Of a DNA stretch of 64,000 nt, positions 51,001 to 63,517 are shown one piece after another. The stretch is from Gryganskiella cystojenkinii (lineage: Eukaryota > Mortierellomycota > Mortierellomycetes > Mortierellales > Mortierellaceae). The stretch spans positions 30,922 to 94,921 of the forward strand of contig JAAAIG010000035.1 of the NCBI GenBank assembly GCA_015852425.1. Reading direction: 5' to 3'. The notes under the pieces were generated by a model. The model was not told where the DNA came from, searched no databases, and saw only the letters and a list, made by a program, of their open reading frames with translations. A program made the position numbers and the translations under genes. Position 1 is the first letter of the stretch; each line of letters begins with the position of its first letter.

Positions 51001-53485
51001 CACTTGGGCGAAACCAGGCTACGTAAAATGGAGGACAAATGTTGTTAGTAACTTAACCTCCTTGGCATAGAGGCAAAAGCGAACTCGAAAAAAGAAGGGT
51101 GACTCCGTACCTCTGTGTTCATGAGGACTCGAAGACATTGAACACACTCGGACTGCAAGGTTTCATCTAGATCATTAGCCTTGCCGGCTCGTTTTTTGAT
51201 CGTCGTCCTGTCCAAAACTGTCTCCAAAGCTCGAAATCCTCGACTATCTAGGAACTGACGAATCCAAGACAACTTTGCAGTAGCGAGTGCAACTCGAAGT
51301 GCCTGTAGTTGTTTGACAAGATTCTTTTGTGTGGTTGTCCTAGAGTAATAAATAAATTAGGCAACGCGGTTTGTAAGAAACTAAAAAAAAAAATTGGCGA
51401 CTTTTCGTCGGGATTGCATTCTGATGCACTTACTTATTCATGAGCTGGTCAACATAATACTGAGGCGAATCGTCATTCGGCTCATCGATCGAGGACGTGT
51501 CATTCTGTTGCGCAGCTCCGAACCAACTCGACCAAAGAGATCCAGCGGCAGCCATGGTCGGAGACATGGGTCTCTCCGAGCCAGCAGTGGTTTGCTTTGG
51601 TGGCGAGCCATCCGATCCGTCGTAGGAACCTGCAAGGCTCGACCAAGAGGAGTATCGCGAATGAAGTCTGTTGCTGCTCGGATTCGATCCTGCCGCGGGT
51701 GGCTGCGGCGATGGAGTATCAGGTTCAATGAATGAAACTCGAGAAGAGATCGAGCCAATAAACCTGTTCCTGCTAATAGCATTCCTGGATGCAGTCGCAG
51801 CTGCGCTAATGCTGTTGGATCCCTGTTGGATCGAGTATGGATCCGGGGACACGATCCGTTCCTTTTGCTCTTTCTGCATCTGAAGCTGTTGATTGGAACC
51901 GATCAACGCAATACGTTTCTCTCGACTGAACTGCATCATCGCATCGATATCCTTGATATTGAGGTCATGCTATTTTTTGACAATAATTTGTTAGAGATCA
52001 CTCGTTGTAATATCGATCGACCTGTAGTTAAGTATGAAGAAAAGGAAGCGATTCATTACCAACAATGCGACAAAAGTCTCGTTTAACTCCTCGTCCGACA
52101 TGTTGTGGACCTCAGATCCGGCGCCACTCTCGAAAGCAGTTGGTCTAGAGATCAAACTAGGCGAACTCACACCTCCAATCATCGAGAACCGTTTCTTGGG
52201 ATCCGGCGCCAACCACCCGCCTATTGACGAGGGATCAAAGAAAGAGCTCAGCCTCGATCCAGCAATCATGCTTTGCCGTCGATTTTGAGCCTTCCTGCTA
52301 CTTGCATCCGTTCCGTGGTCTGAATCGTTGACGCCGCCCATGTTCTGGAAAGAAGGGTGGTGAATCGAAGTCGGAGCGATGGGAATCGGAGCCGAGATCT
52401 CTCGACTTGGCGGAGTAGGAGAAGCTGGGGAACCGCCAAAGAGACCGTAGACCGCCATGGATAGGGGTCGAGTTGCTGTCCATCCCTTTGTGATCCTGGA
52501 CGTGACAGATTCGACTTTGGAGATCCAAGAGTCAGGGACAGTAAAGAGGAAATGGTAATCCTTGATCTGATGCATAAGAAGTAACTCTCTGTTCTCTTTT
52601 AGAAGTTCATAGGGACTCTCTTCATCAGTAAGTTGCCTCTCCTCTGCAAGGGGGGTTATTTTTGTCATATGAAGAGAGTGGACAGTTGAACGGAAAAATA
52701 AAGTGTGTCCAAAGAGAAAACCTTATCAGTTAGTGATCCTTACGTGTTCAAGCTTTTGTAGTAACAAAATCAGTTGTTTGCCTCTCTTTGTCTCTTTTCT
52801 TTTAGGTAGCCCCTTATGGCAATCTAGTTTTCATTACCTTCAATGCCATCTGCATTGACCTTGACCTGTGAGAACACAAAATCGGCCGAGGTCGGTATTC
52901 GAGCTGCGCCAGAGTTGCTGTTGTTGTCGGCATTGTCCAATGCCTTCAAGCCCATCTCCCGTGTGACAATATCCAGGATCTGTCGAACATTCATGGTTGG
53001 CAAAATATGAATTTGTCGACAGTGCGCCTCCGGAACAGTGGGAACATGTCGAAAGACCACGGGTAACGTATATTGTAGATTTACAATTTTGAGAACTGTC
53101 GCATCTGGGTTTTTCAGAAGCTCTTGATGTCGTTCCTGAATCTCCTTGATCGGTGTGTCGAACGACAAGGCACCTTGATCCAGTGCAAAGAGCTCACGGT
53201 AACTCAAGGTTGCTAACAAAGTGCAAAAAGAGTCAGTCCGCTGGGTCAATCTCTCAGTACCAAGGGTCTGTCCTCAACCTTGCTTCACGAGTGATATTCG
53301 ATTTCTCCCCACTCACTCTGTCGAGGCATAGCGACTTCAACGAACGCCCAGTGACCGTCACTGTAGGTTTCACTATCGATGGCCATGGCCGTCAACAAGT
53401 CACCTATGGTCGCATCCTCGTCCAAAAAGGTTGCCTCCTTGAAGTGGTCCGGGGTCAAGACCTGTATGATATCCTGTTTCCCCAT
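45070..53485 (-). CDS. Diaphanous-type formin with an N-terminal Ras-association-like domain
   Basis: Twenty exons: 53485-53317, 53212-52838, 52643-52060, 51969-51434, 51339-51111, 51018-50474, 50376-50191, 50075-49580, 49411-49298, 49167-49075, 48965-47358, 47269-47122, 47010-46942, 46858-46731, 46645-46577, 46487-46401, 46309-46241, 46129-46046, 45961-45689 and 45567-45070, total 2119 aa. Formins nucleate and elongate unbranched actin. Residues ~100-221 look like an RA domain (ERQLTDEESPYELL then HFLFTVPDSW), preceded by a shorter ubiquitin-like stretch. The GBD/FH3 starts near 370 (FVALLHDLNIKDIDAMMQF), followed by armadillo-like helices and coiled coil (~900-1250). FH1 has many runs of 5-10 prolines. 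FH2 (~1640-2000) begins QLFWNKLPTGTI and includes MGNHLNATSFRGNAYGFQLDAL. A DAD-like DDAIRGLRSGLRRNRR lies at ~2064-2079. Frame is continuous through all junctions. Confidence 0.9.
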
Positions 53486-54192
53486 CCTTTCTTCTTTGGT
53501 TAGGTGCGTTGCGTTTGATTTTTTGTGGGCTCTTTGGTTCCTGAATGCGCGTCTGTAAGATTTTTATGTTCCGCGAAAGCACAGCGCGACAATGGTGAAA
53601 AGAAGTTGACTGCAATGAAGCGAATGGAGGACAAGACTGGGTGAAGGGTGGAATATGAATGGTAACGAGTTGGAGAAGTGTGCGTGCGCAAGATAAAGAA
53701 AGGAAAGAAGTAAAAAAAACAAAGGGCACAACTTTTGTCATAGCCAACTCTGTCTCTGTTGTCATCGCCCCGGTCATGTCCCCACGCGCCACGCCCCTAT
53801 TTTCTCCTTTATTTTCACAAAAAAATAATCAAACGCAGCACATGGCCATGTTACCTCGAGGTCTTACTATCGCCCAAACAGTAGAAGAGAAAAAAGGTGG
53901 TCAGAAGATCTTGCAAAATGAACCACTTGGGGAATACTTTTGTTTTTTTGTGCTTGCTGTGTGCGCAGAAAGCCTCGGGCTTTGCTAGTCGAGAGGACAA
54001 AAGGATATTTCAAAAAAGACGCTCAGGGGAAAGAAGGATTGCAGATGCAAAAGACCGTTGGAGGAAAGAGTGTCTGTCTCTCTGTTGCTTTTTTATCTGC
54101 ATGCACGGGCAGAAGAGACAAAGATAGAAAGAGGTAGAGACAACAGAAATCGATTTTTAATTCTTTTTATGGAAAACAGGCGAACTTCGGAC
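53486..54192. other. Intergenic: formin promoter side and BRAT1-like 3' side
   Basis: No supported gene. Short open frames on the plus strand (53659-54137) are A/G-rich and show no family match. Confidence 0.5.
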
Positions 54193-57100
54193 TCAGTAAC
54201 AGTCGAGTACATTGTTGCCATCGTTTGGCTTCTCGCTCTCGGCCATCACTACATCCTCGACACGCTCAACATTCAAGACTTCCTCGTAGAGCTGCTCCAC
54301 CGACGTTGAAGCATCGAGCCTCTCAAAGTCCAAACCGCACAAGACCTCGTAAAAGGCCGCATGAGGATGCATGCTCGGTTGCGTGTCTTGATCCGAGGGG
54401 GAAGACGATCCATTTGTATCACTGCTAATGGCAAACCGCTTCCGCTGTAACAATCCTCCCTCGATCTTCACACCAGACGGACTGGTCTGAGCCTTCGTCG
54501 ATGCTTCAAATGTCATGTCGGGTCCCAAACGCTTCTCAATCGACGCCTTGATCTTCTTCAGAGTCTCGACGCTTGTTAGTCGTACCATTCTCGAGGAGTC
54601 CCTTGATGCCTCGACCAAGATTTGATCTCCCTTAATATCGTAAAACCACCATGTCGACGGTCTTGCTGGTGCCGCTTCTTCTAACGCTTCCCGATCTGAA
54701 TCCTTGATACGTTTTGATGCTCGAATTCTGTAATCTGCTCTCTCGTCCAATGCAACACTATGTTCCCATACTGCGGCAAGGAACTCGCAGGCACGAATAC
54801 GGACTTCCCAGTCCGCATCATCCAAGGTCAATCGCGACATGAAATGGGCACTAAAAGTATGCAAATTATTGAGTTACAGAGTCAATTAAACCTTAGGACT
54901 CGGTCGCTCCCATCGAAAACATGTTGCGAGGACTTACTCAACAAAGAGGTCAGTTCCATTGACCATCAGGACAGTGCCGGATTCACGCTCGCTCACAAGA
55001 CAAATCATAGCCTCCAGAACCGCTCGGCGTACAAACGCTTCACTGTCTCGAATCAAAGTTGGAAGCTGGGCACTCAGTCGTTCGTCGAGGTTCTTTTCGC
55101 ACATTCCTTTCCATCCTCGAGGGTCTCTCATGATGACCTCAAATGCATGGACGCTTGCTGCTCGAACATAAGCCTCCTCGTCTGAAAGCTTTTGAAAAAT
55201 TGATTCTAGCATATCGTACTTGAGTGCCCATTCGACTCCATGCTCTGGTCCTCCCTACATCATATATGTATGTATGTTAGTTATAGTCAATAGAATCCAT
55301 ATCGGTGGCATATTAAAAACAAAGACAACTTACTGAGGAGAAAAGGCTGCCGATATATTCAACTACATTATCTCGAACATCCCATTCCATGTCATAAAGT
55401 TTCAATCCAAGGCCATTTGAAAGGTCCTGGCCTACTTTCTAGAGTTCACAAGTCACAAGATGCGTTAATGTAATTGTCAGCAGCGTACAACATTATAAAG
55501 CGTCATTTGGATCGTATCGTACCTCCTGTAGCAGAATCTTGCCAAGAATGCTATCTGCGAAAAACTCTTGAATAGCGGTCAGGATAAGCCTAAGGGACGT
55601 ACTTCCTGTACCTGGACGCTGGATGAGGCCCAGAATGACCTTCATGGCGCTGGAAAAGAGCTGTTCGTCCAATAGCTTTCCATTCTGCACCTTGGTCTTC
55701 AAAACAACCGGCAGAGTCGCCAAGCATGATTTGAAAACTCGCTGATCCGAGCGGAGTTTGTGATCAAATAGGACCGAAAGTGTGATGGCTATGGCCTCAC
55801 TCTTCTCCACAGACTCTTGGAACAAACTCGCCAGACTCTGCAACGCCTTGAATGCCGAAAGAACGATGGTTTTTGGTAATGTACCTCCTCGTGATGCAGC
55901 ACCCCGAAGAGGCTTTTGGCGACCGTGTACTCGGACGACGTTTTGAAATCCGGTGGCATTGAGAAGCGAGGCAACCTTTCCAGAACCGGGTATGACGACT
56001 ATGTCTACCTTAGGACGGTTAGCAGTAGAAGCGTCGGATGTGTTGAAGTCCTGCATGGCTTGAATGATCCAAAGCACAATAGCCAAGATCGTCTCCTTGA
56101 ATTGAGTGCCTTTTCCGTTCATTTCCTTGCTGTGACTGAGAGGCATAATCATGGTATCAATAATTCCTGTCGCCACATGCAGCGCCTTTAAGGACTCTGT
56201 TTGCTTCAACAGTGAGCATACTTCATTCTCTAACATGAAGTTGAAGCCTAACGTAAGAAAAAGTGGATTAGAAATCACGTAAAATAGTTTCGCACAAAGG
56301 TTTGTGTTCGTAGAGACATCTCACTTACAGTCCACCAATGCTTCGTCCTTCGACTGATCCATATCCATGATGTCCGAGTTATCGGCGCCTCTCCCGAGAA
56401 CGGCCAGAGGATCGGCGGCGGAGTCCAGAAGAGTCGACAACACATCCAGTGCGCGGCTCCGGACAAGACGTGAGTCATCCATGAGGACCTCCATGTATGA
56501 ATAAAACTGTATTGAATATGATCGAGATTAGCTATCATTTTATAGAAAGGCAACGATGTGGACAACCTATGTCCGGATAGTGATAAACCTACTAGTTGAC
56601 TTTGTCGGAGGAAGGCAGCTCCTCGATCTGACCGGGTGTTCGTCACCATCCAAAGAAACTCGAGACCCGCAAGACGATTCCTTTCTGAGGTTTGATCCCT
56701 CATCATGCTCTCGATGAGCTGGTACAAGGCGATAGACTCTAGCAGAGTATCCATCAGGGTATCGTGCGCCGTAGTTTTCTCCCCTCCTGTACTTCTGTTT
56801 TCGATAATAGCCACCAAGAACTGACATGCAGCCGTGAGTACCTATGTTAACAAACAAGGCATTAGGTTTTCCTTAGACACTACAAATATTCTTTAGCACA
56901 ATATCTTATCTTTGGTAGGTGCTTACATAGGTACTTTCGTCCTTGAGTGCTGAAGATATCATTTCCGCACATTTTTTTGACGAAAGGAGCCTGTATATTG
57001 ACAATGAAAAAGTTAGACTCTAATGAAGACGAAAGGGCTACGCACTCTCTGCGGTTTCGACGCGAACTTACCATTGGGCACCTCTGTCGTATTGAACAGC

Positions 57101-57679
57101 CCGTTCAAGAGCAAACCAACATGAATATCTCGTCAGAGCCTCTTCACCAAAAGTATTGTCGATCACATACTGAAGAATGGAGGGATACTTTGTCTCCAGT
57201 AGACCCCAAACTGAATTTGATCCTTCCTTCCCGTTTCTCTCTGTGTCGTTCTGCTGGTTGTCATATTTCATAAGGAATCCCAGTAACCGCAGAGCCACAC
57301 AGCTGACGCGGTAGTCCTGATCTGGCGACAGGCAGTCCTACGAACACAAATATCATGCGTTAGTCCTCCGCAGTCTTTTTGCTCTATCTCTCTCTTTGGA
57401 ACCTGACTTGGTGGAAATAAAATAAAGTACCTGCAAGACGTCGAGAATGACCCAGTCGTTGAGCATGGTCCGCATGAGCTGGGGATCGGCTTGAGCAATA
57501 AATGCAGACACATAAGAGAGGACCTTTTCGTGCCTCGTGTCGTCGACAATGTTCTTGGGCATGTGAGGCAGGGTCACAACGACCCTCCTCAGTTCTTCTA
57601 GAGTCTCCTCCGAGTTCGCGTTGGGGACGTTGTGGACCATAGTAAATGATTGACGAACAGGAACAGCATGTGCATTCAT
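54193..57679 (-). CDS. BRAT1: BRAT1-like HEAT-repeat protein
   Basis: Nine exons: 57679-57431, 57337-57072, 56990-56927, 56841-56593, 56506-56329, 56247-55523, 55438-55334, 55254-54938 and 54850-54193, total 936 aa. Nearly all of it is HEAT-type helical repeat. The last third matches the order of repeat cores I recall from human BRAT1: MEWDVRDNVVEY, DEEAYVRAASVHAF, DSEAFVRRAVLEAM, then DADWEVRIRACEFL. After a conserved FYDI segment comes FYEVLCGLDFERLDA, and the protein ends LDCY. The DCY end is also that of human BRAT1 as I remember it. Animal BRAT1 binds INTS11, the Integrator endonuclease, with its C-terminal tail reaching the active site; it is also linked to DNA-damage signalling. The fungal role is inference. 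The exon 4 donor is GTAGGT; other donors are ordinary. Expression signals were not recognised. Confidence 0.83.
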
Positions 57680-57921
57680 CTCGTTTTATTGCTGTTTTGC
57701 CACCAACACGATTGGGCAGTCACTAAATGATTTTTGCACACGGTTATCATTGACAGGACATCATTTTTAAGCTCTTTTGGGACCTGGTATCAAAGAAAGA
57801 CAACGATGATTCGGAGGAATAGAAAGAAAATGCTGGTATGTATGTATATTTGAGTAAAATGCTTTTTGATGCGAGGAAGTGTAAGAGGTAGTAGTGCCAA
57901 GGGAGAATATTGTGCTGTTGC

Positions 57922-58974
57922 TTAAAGAGTCACTGTCTCGTGCTATCAATGAACAAGAAAACAATAAATGGGTTAGTTGTTCAGTTCTGGAAATCAACGC
58001 GGTAGTCCAAGATACATACAAAGATCAATTGCAATGCGCGTTAAAAAATATTTACCTCGTATTCCTTCTCGAACATATCCTCCATATCCTCTTCATCCTC
58101 ACTCTGGTCAGAGACATACTCGCGCTCCTCATCCTCGTCCTCCTCCTCCTCTTCGTCTTCTGACTGGGAATCATCCTCGTCCGTCTGATCACTGTCGACC
58201 TCGAGTGCACCCTTCTCACCTTCCAGGATCTCCTTCCAGACATCCTCGTGTACGTTCAAGGGAGCATCGCCATAGGCATGTGACTTCAAGCGGTCCAAGA
58301 GCTCCTTCTCAATTGCCTTGTCCAATCTCGCTGCAGCTTCGGCCTTGACCTCTCTCCGTGACTCACGACGGTCAATCTTCTTCTTGATGCCGACCAACTT
58401 GGGTCTCTCGTCCGCCTTGAGCTTGAGCTTTCTCATCTTGATGAGGTACTGCGTGATCTTTGTGAGACGTTGCTTGCACTTGTGAACCGAAAAATTGGGC
58501 CAGTAAATCAACTCCTTGTCAATCTGTTCCAGTGCCTGGGCATAGTTCTTGGACAACTTGATCTTCTCCCACATCTTGGCGGGCATATGTGCTCTCTCGG
58601 GAGTCTTGACAAACAGGTAGATCACACCGTTCTGTTCACGGACCGTAGCATAGCGAGAGTTGGCGAGTGGGCAGGATTGACGGTTGCAGAGTCCAGTGGC
58701 GTTGTATTCGTTCCTGCAAAAGTTTCCTGTTGCTGTTCTATAAGAATGACAAGAAATAGTTTTAAAAAGGAGGTTAATATCAAAACCTCAACTGCCTTTT
58801 TTTGTTTGTTTGTTGAACCTCGTTATATATTATCTCGGCGTGCGGAGAAAGCAAGTGGGTTGGTAATGGAGTGGATGCAAGACGAGGCGATGGAGAAGGA
58901 GAGACGACGTACTTGACTTTGTAGGAACAGAACTGCTGGTTGATCACCTGCCAGATGACTTCGTCGGTGTTCAT
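57922..58974 (-). CDS. MAK16: MAK16 ribosome-biogenesis factor
   Basis: Three exons: 58974-58913, 58737-58056 and a terminal 57942-57922, total 254 aa. Mak16 is a nucleolar protein needed for 27S pre-rRNA maturation and 60S assembly. The start [21 protein letters not shown], the Cys-containing [23 protein letters not shown] and the [11 protein letters not shown] segment are diagnostic. The tail is a long Asp/Glu run. The last exon encodes HETVTL and a stop; it is supported by a GAG|GTAAAT donor, a CTAAC branch-like site, a T-rich tract and TTGATAG acceptor. Reading through instead would end the protein three residues after the donor at 58041. The EYEHET end resembles the EYE-x-E tail of other Mak16 proteins. 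Confidence 0.92.
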
Positions 58975-59473
58975 GATAGCAAGATGGTTATGTGATTAAT
59001 GAATAAAATAGAGAGAACGTAATCTGGAAAGGAAAATGTGAATGAAATGAATGTAAAGTCGGTGTTCGGTCTTTTTTTCTTTTGCCCACACACAACGTGC
59101 CTCTTCTCTCTTTTTCAAAAAAAGAAAAAAAAAAAAAAATGTAAACAGCGAAAAAAGAGGCAGTCACGTTCGTATCAAATTAAGGGTGTATTCTGACCCC
59201 ACTTGTGACTGGCTCTTGGCTCGTTCATTTCGAAAAGTTGCGCCATACCCGTGCGACTGCGATGACTCGTGCACTGTCAGGCAAACGGAAACCTTGATTG
59301 TTGGGGCTTACAATGGCTTTATCCGGCCTACCACATCTCTTTCTTCTTTCTCTCTTTACTCATTCTCTCTCCCTCGAACACAGTCCTTTTTCCTCACCTT
59401 CTTTGGCTACACGAACTCAACCGACAACAACAACCGGGAACAACGAATAACAAACAAACTCATACATACAATC
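58975..59473. promoter_or_regulatory. Divergent promoter region, MAK16 and cystathionine beta-lyase
   Basis: About 500 bases separate the two divergently transcribed starts. It holds A-rich tracts at 59118-59139 and an A/C-rich leader (CAACAACAACC-type) just before the lyase ATG. No specific element is identified, although a sequence TCACGT at 59165 resembles part of a CACGTG-type site of sulfur-gene activators. Confidence 0.4.
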
Positions 59474-61255
59474 ATGGTCGACTCTACAACCCGTATCAAG
59501 TACCGACCCGCCACAGAACTTGTCTATGTCGACAACTCTGATGGCAAGGGTCCCAAGGACAGTTACAATGCTGCTTCCATGCCCATCTACCAAACAGCCA
59601 CTTTCAAGCAATCTTCCTCAACACAGATGGGCGAATACGACTACTCTCGCTCCGGCAACCCCACTCGCTCCCACGTCGGTACGACACCAACTACACGTTC
59701 CATATGCATATCCTGCCTTTGCTTCTACGGCCACAATTTCCCCACTCCGACAGAACCTCCACAAAAAAAAGAGTCACCTCGCTTGTCTCGCAACAGAATC
59801 ACTGATTTTTTTTCTTTCTCCGATTTCTGATAACCAGAGAACCACTTGGCCAAGATCATGTCTGCAAAGAGAGCCTTTGCTGTCAACAGCGGCATGACTG
59901 CCTTGGATGTTATTACTCGTCTTGTAAAGGCTGGCGAGGAAATCATTGCAGGAAATGATCTTTACGGAGGTGAGGGAAAAAAAATAATAACTTTGGCCTC
60001 AAAGGAGAGAGTCTAAACGGAGACTTTGTTTTTCTTGGATCGTCTGGGAAAAAAAAAAAGAAATCGCTCTAAAATGATGTGATCGGCTGGAAGCTGGACT
60101 GTCTTCCTTCCCCTTTCGTGCTCCCTTCCTTGATTTGGTTTCGTTGAAAAAAAATTGTATAATCGATTCGATACCCATCTACCATCCACTTTACGCCTGT
60201 TTCTCCTGTCCCCCAACACATTTTTTCCTCTCTTTTCTTAACCCTGTCTCCCTTGCTGTCTTTTCTTCACAGGCACAAACCGACTCCTGAGCTTCCTCGC
60301 CACACACAACAATGTCAAGACACACCATATCGACACCACTCAATCCGACACCATTATCCCTTTCCTTTCTGAAAAGACGCGGCTGGTCTTGCTCGAGACA
60401 CCGACCAACCCCTTAATGAAGGTCGCCGATATCCCTCGCATCTGTGAGATTGTCCACGAACGGTGCCCTAATGCCCTTGTGGTCGTCGACAATACCATGA
60501 TGTCGCCCTATCTGCAAAAGCCTCTCGAGTTGGGCGCCGACATCGTCTATCACTCTGGAACGAAATATCTTAGTGGACACCACGATCTCATGGCTGGTGT
60601 CGTCGCTGTCAAGGATGATTCCATTGGCGAGGTGAGTTGTCAGGACCCCCACTCTGTGTCGATTTTCATTACCGCAGTCTCGTGTTTGCTGGCCAGCTCG
60701 TTTTTTTCTCATACCTGTTGTGTACGTTTATTTGTTTTACTCTGGGGATAGAAAATCTACTTTACGATCAACGCCACAGGAGTCGGATTGGGACCTTTTG
60801 ACTGTTGGCTGTTGATGAGAGGCATCAAGACGCTAGCGGTTCGCATGGATCGTCAACAGGCGAATGCGATCCAGATCGCGGATTTCTTGCAGGCACACAA
60901 GTTCAAGGTCCACTACCCTGGACTGAAGACGCACCCTCAATACGAACTGCACGCCAAGATGTCTCGTGGCCCTGGAGCGGTGCTCAGTTTCGAGACTGGT
61001 AACGTCGAGCTGAGTGAAAAGTTGGTCGAACTCACCCGTCTCTGGGGTATCAGTGTATCATTTGGCTGTGTCAACTCTCTGATCAGTATGCCATGTCGTA
61101 TGTCCCATGCCAGTATCCCAGCAGCTGTCCGTGCAGAGCGTGCGATGCCCGAGGATTTGATCCGCCTTTGTGTAGGCATTGAGGATGTGGACGATCTCTT
61201 GGAGGATCTTTACCACGCCTTGACTGCCTCAGGGGCACTCAAGTTGGCCAATTAA
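59474..61255 (+). CDS. STR3: Cystathionine beta-lyase (PLP-dependent)
   Basis: Four exons: 59474-59678, 59838-59969, 60273-60631 and 60752-61255, total 399 aa. It cleaves cystathionine to homocysteine, pyruvate and ammonia in methionine synthesis. It belongs to the Cys/Met metabolism PLP enzyme family. Visible landmarks are EYDYSRSGNPTRSHVEN (cofactor phosphate-binding Tyr and Arg), VNSGMTALDVITRL, LLETPTNPLMKVADI, VVVDNTMMSPYLQKPLELG with the cofactor Asp, and YHSGTKYLSGHHD with the Schiff-base Lys. SLISMPCRMSHASIP lies in the C-terminal substrate region. The motif details fit fungal beta-lyases better than gamma-lyases, but the two families are close. AATAAA is at 61425-61430. Confidence 0.92.
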
Positions 61256-61655
61256 GAGAGGTTTAATTGCTTTTCTTTCCGCCATTACATCCACCTCTTC
61301 TTCTTTTTTTTGCAGAGCCATTCATAGTGAACAAAACAATTCACATCCTTTTACCCCTTTCAATAGTTCTTTCCCACCACCATGTCAAATAGTATATTAT
61401 CCCCATATTTCAATGCAAGCTGTCAATAAATTGTTTGCCCATCTTTTAAGACAGATAATGTGTTATGCTTATGTGTTTTTTGCATTATTTTACAAGGAAA
61501 AGGAATGTGAATGGGGAGGCTTATGTTGAAAACTATTACAAGGTAATCAAAAATTGTAGGGTTTCGTGTAGATGAATGCATGAAGGGTAGCAAAGGAAAC
61601 AAAACGATCGATAGAGAAAAAAAAATATGACTATTGAGGTGGGTTTGCTGTATTT
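61256..61655. other. Convergent 3' region
   Basis: It lies between the lyase (+) and mitoferrin (-) stops. AATAAA at 61425-61430 is the likely lyase polyadenylation signal. No gene seen. Confidence 0.5.
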
Positions 61656-63517
61656 TTAATGCATGGGTGCAGGTTCAGAATCGCCCTTGTTCAAGAACCA
61701 TTTACCATACTCATAAACACTCCAGCAAATCGCGGTCGAGGGCATATGACTCAACACACGAGGGCCAATACCTTTACCGAAGCCAGCAAGACCCTGACGT
61801 TGGTAGATCAATTTGAAGGCCTCAACTAGACCATTGCAGTTCTTTATCCTCAAATCGGTAGATTCACCGCGAGTCTGGAGCAACGTCTTGGCCACATCTA
61901 AAGGTGTGGTCGCCGCAGCAGCGACGGCACCGGCGATACCTCCTGCGGTGATATGGGTCATGGGATCATACAGTCCCGAGGGGTTCAAGACCTTTCTCAA
62001 GTACTCATAGGTCGCGAATTGAAGCGATTGGAAAGGGATCGTCATGGTCAAGGTGGTTGGGTACGAGATATAGAAGGCGCGCATGCCCTCGGCCGTGTAG
62101 ACTTTACGAGCACAGTCCATCACGTTCTTATAAACGGAACCGTGAACCTGCATACGTTGTTTGATCACATCAAATGGGTTCATCAATGCGTCACTGGCAA
62201 TCGTCGCACAGGCTCCAGCAGAGGCTAATTTGTTGACAGAAAAAAATGTTGAGAGTCGAGTCAGTGATAAACTCAAAATTGGATCAGTCTTGTGGCACAT
62301 GTCGCCCTTTCTTTATGCATTGTCTGCTAAACGTTGCCATGCTGTCCGTGACTTCCTAATCTGGTATGAGAAGTCATTTCCATATCCTCCTTCTCGTCAA
62401 AAATACGCCGAGAAATAAGATCGAGGTTTCCTTGAGTTTGTTTTCCCACAGTATGAGAGCACGTATGTCCAATATTCCAGCTTCAAGACTTCCTTTAGCC
62501 AATGTCGCTTGTTTCTTACCAGCAGCAATAAGATGATGTCCGTCCTGGTTGCCTCCAAAGGCATGCTTTGCATACTCATACGTTCCAAAGTACAACGCAT
62601 GGGCTGGTCCTGCGCCCAAGATCACAGAGTTGACTCCACGCCACAAGGTTTTATGGCCCTCTGTTGTCGTAATTTTTGAAATGGCATTGATCACACCAGT
62701 GTAGACTGCCTGGGGTGTTGGCTGAAGGATCTGCATCCTAGTCTATGGAAGCATGCAAAGAGAGAAAAAAAAATGGTCAGAAAAATCGTGAAATTGGAGG
62801 CCATGACTTGGAAGAAAAAAAAGAAAGCTTTCTTCCCAAAGAAAAAAAAAAAGTTATTTTCTGTGAGCGCTCTGTTTGTATTTCCTGCTTCTGCCGACGG
62901 GACTTTGACTCAGTCGACAGAGTCAACCCAACTCGACTGACGTTCCTTAAGGCACATGGCGTTGACGACGAGACGTGATGGCATCGTTTATCGAGATGTG
63001 GGGAAAGATTCTGCATGTCTGAAACATCCTCGACTCCCTGTCAATCTGCCTGATCTGTCAAATTGAACCTTACAGGCTTAGTGTCAGTGGCGCATTCCTC
63101 CTGCAGGAAGTTCCATTGCTTAATCCTGATCGTCCTCATAATCTCTTCTACTTTCTCATCCGCGAGAATGCTGTTGATCTTTACTTTCTTTCTTTCTCTT
63201 TTTTTTAACATGCGATCCACTGGTTCCAGTCTCTTATCAGTGAGTGCTCCGCTTTATCTTCAAGTCAGTTTGAAGATCGTTTTATCGATTCTCGAGATAA
63301 GATATCTCTCGTCCTCTGATCCTGACTCCTACTCTCAAACAGAGGTTTTTTCCCTCGGCATATCTGTTCCTCACATATGTACCTTAATAGAGTCGACAGG
63401 GTACATGATGGCGTGTTCAGCGATTCCTGCAAAGGCGCCGGCAAGCAAGCTGGCCGAGAGCGAAGAGTTCTCTGGCAAAGCCTCATATTCATAATCTTCA
63501 GCGGCGTCTTGAGGCAT
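61656..63517 (-). CDS. Mitoferrin (Mrs3/Mrs4-type mitochondrial iron carrier)
   Basis: Four exons by splice signals reduce to three in this model: 63517-63383, 62742-62520 and 62224-61656, total 308 aa. SLC25 family members have three repeats, each with a PxDxxK signature: here YPVDSIKTRMQ, NPFDVIKQRMQ and TPLDVAKTLLQTRG. The first and second signatures, plus GPAHALYFGTYEY and IPFQSLQFATYEYL, match mitoferrins, which import Fe2+ for heme and Fe-S synthesis across the inner membrane. The N-terminus MPQDAAEDYEYEALPE is acidic and has no cleavable presequence, normal for carriers. Intron 1 is 640 nt. The first exon ends exactly after the first Lys of the signature. Confidence 0.93.

Noticed and set aside
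54000..54140. Plus-strand small frames upstream of the BRAT1-like 3' end
   Set aside because: Low-complexity A/G-rich sequence without any family pattern.
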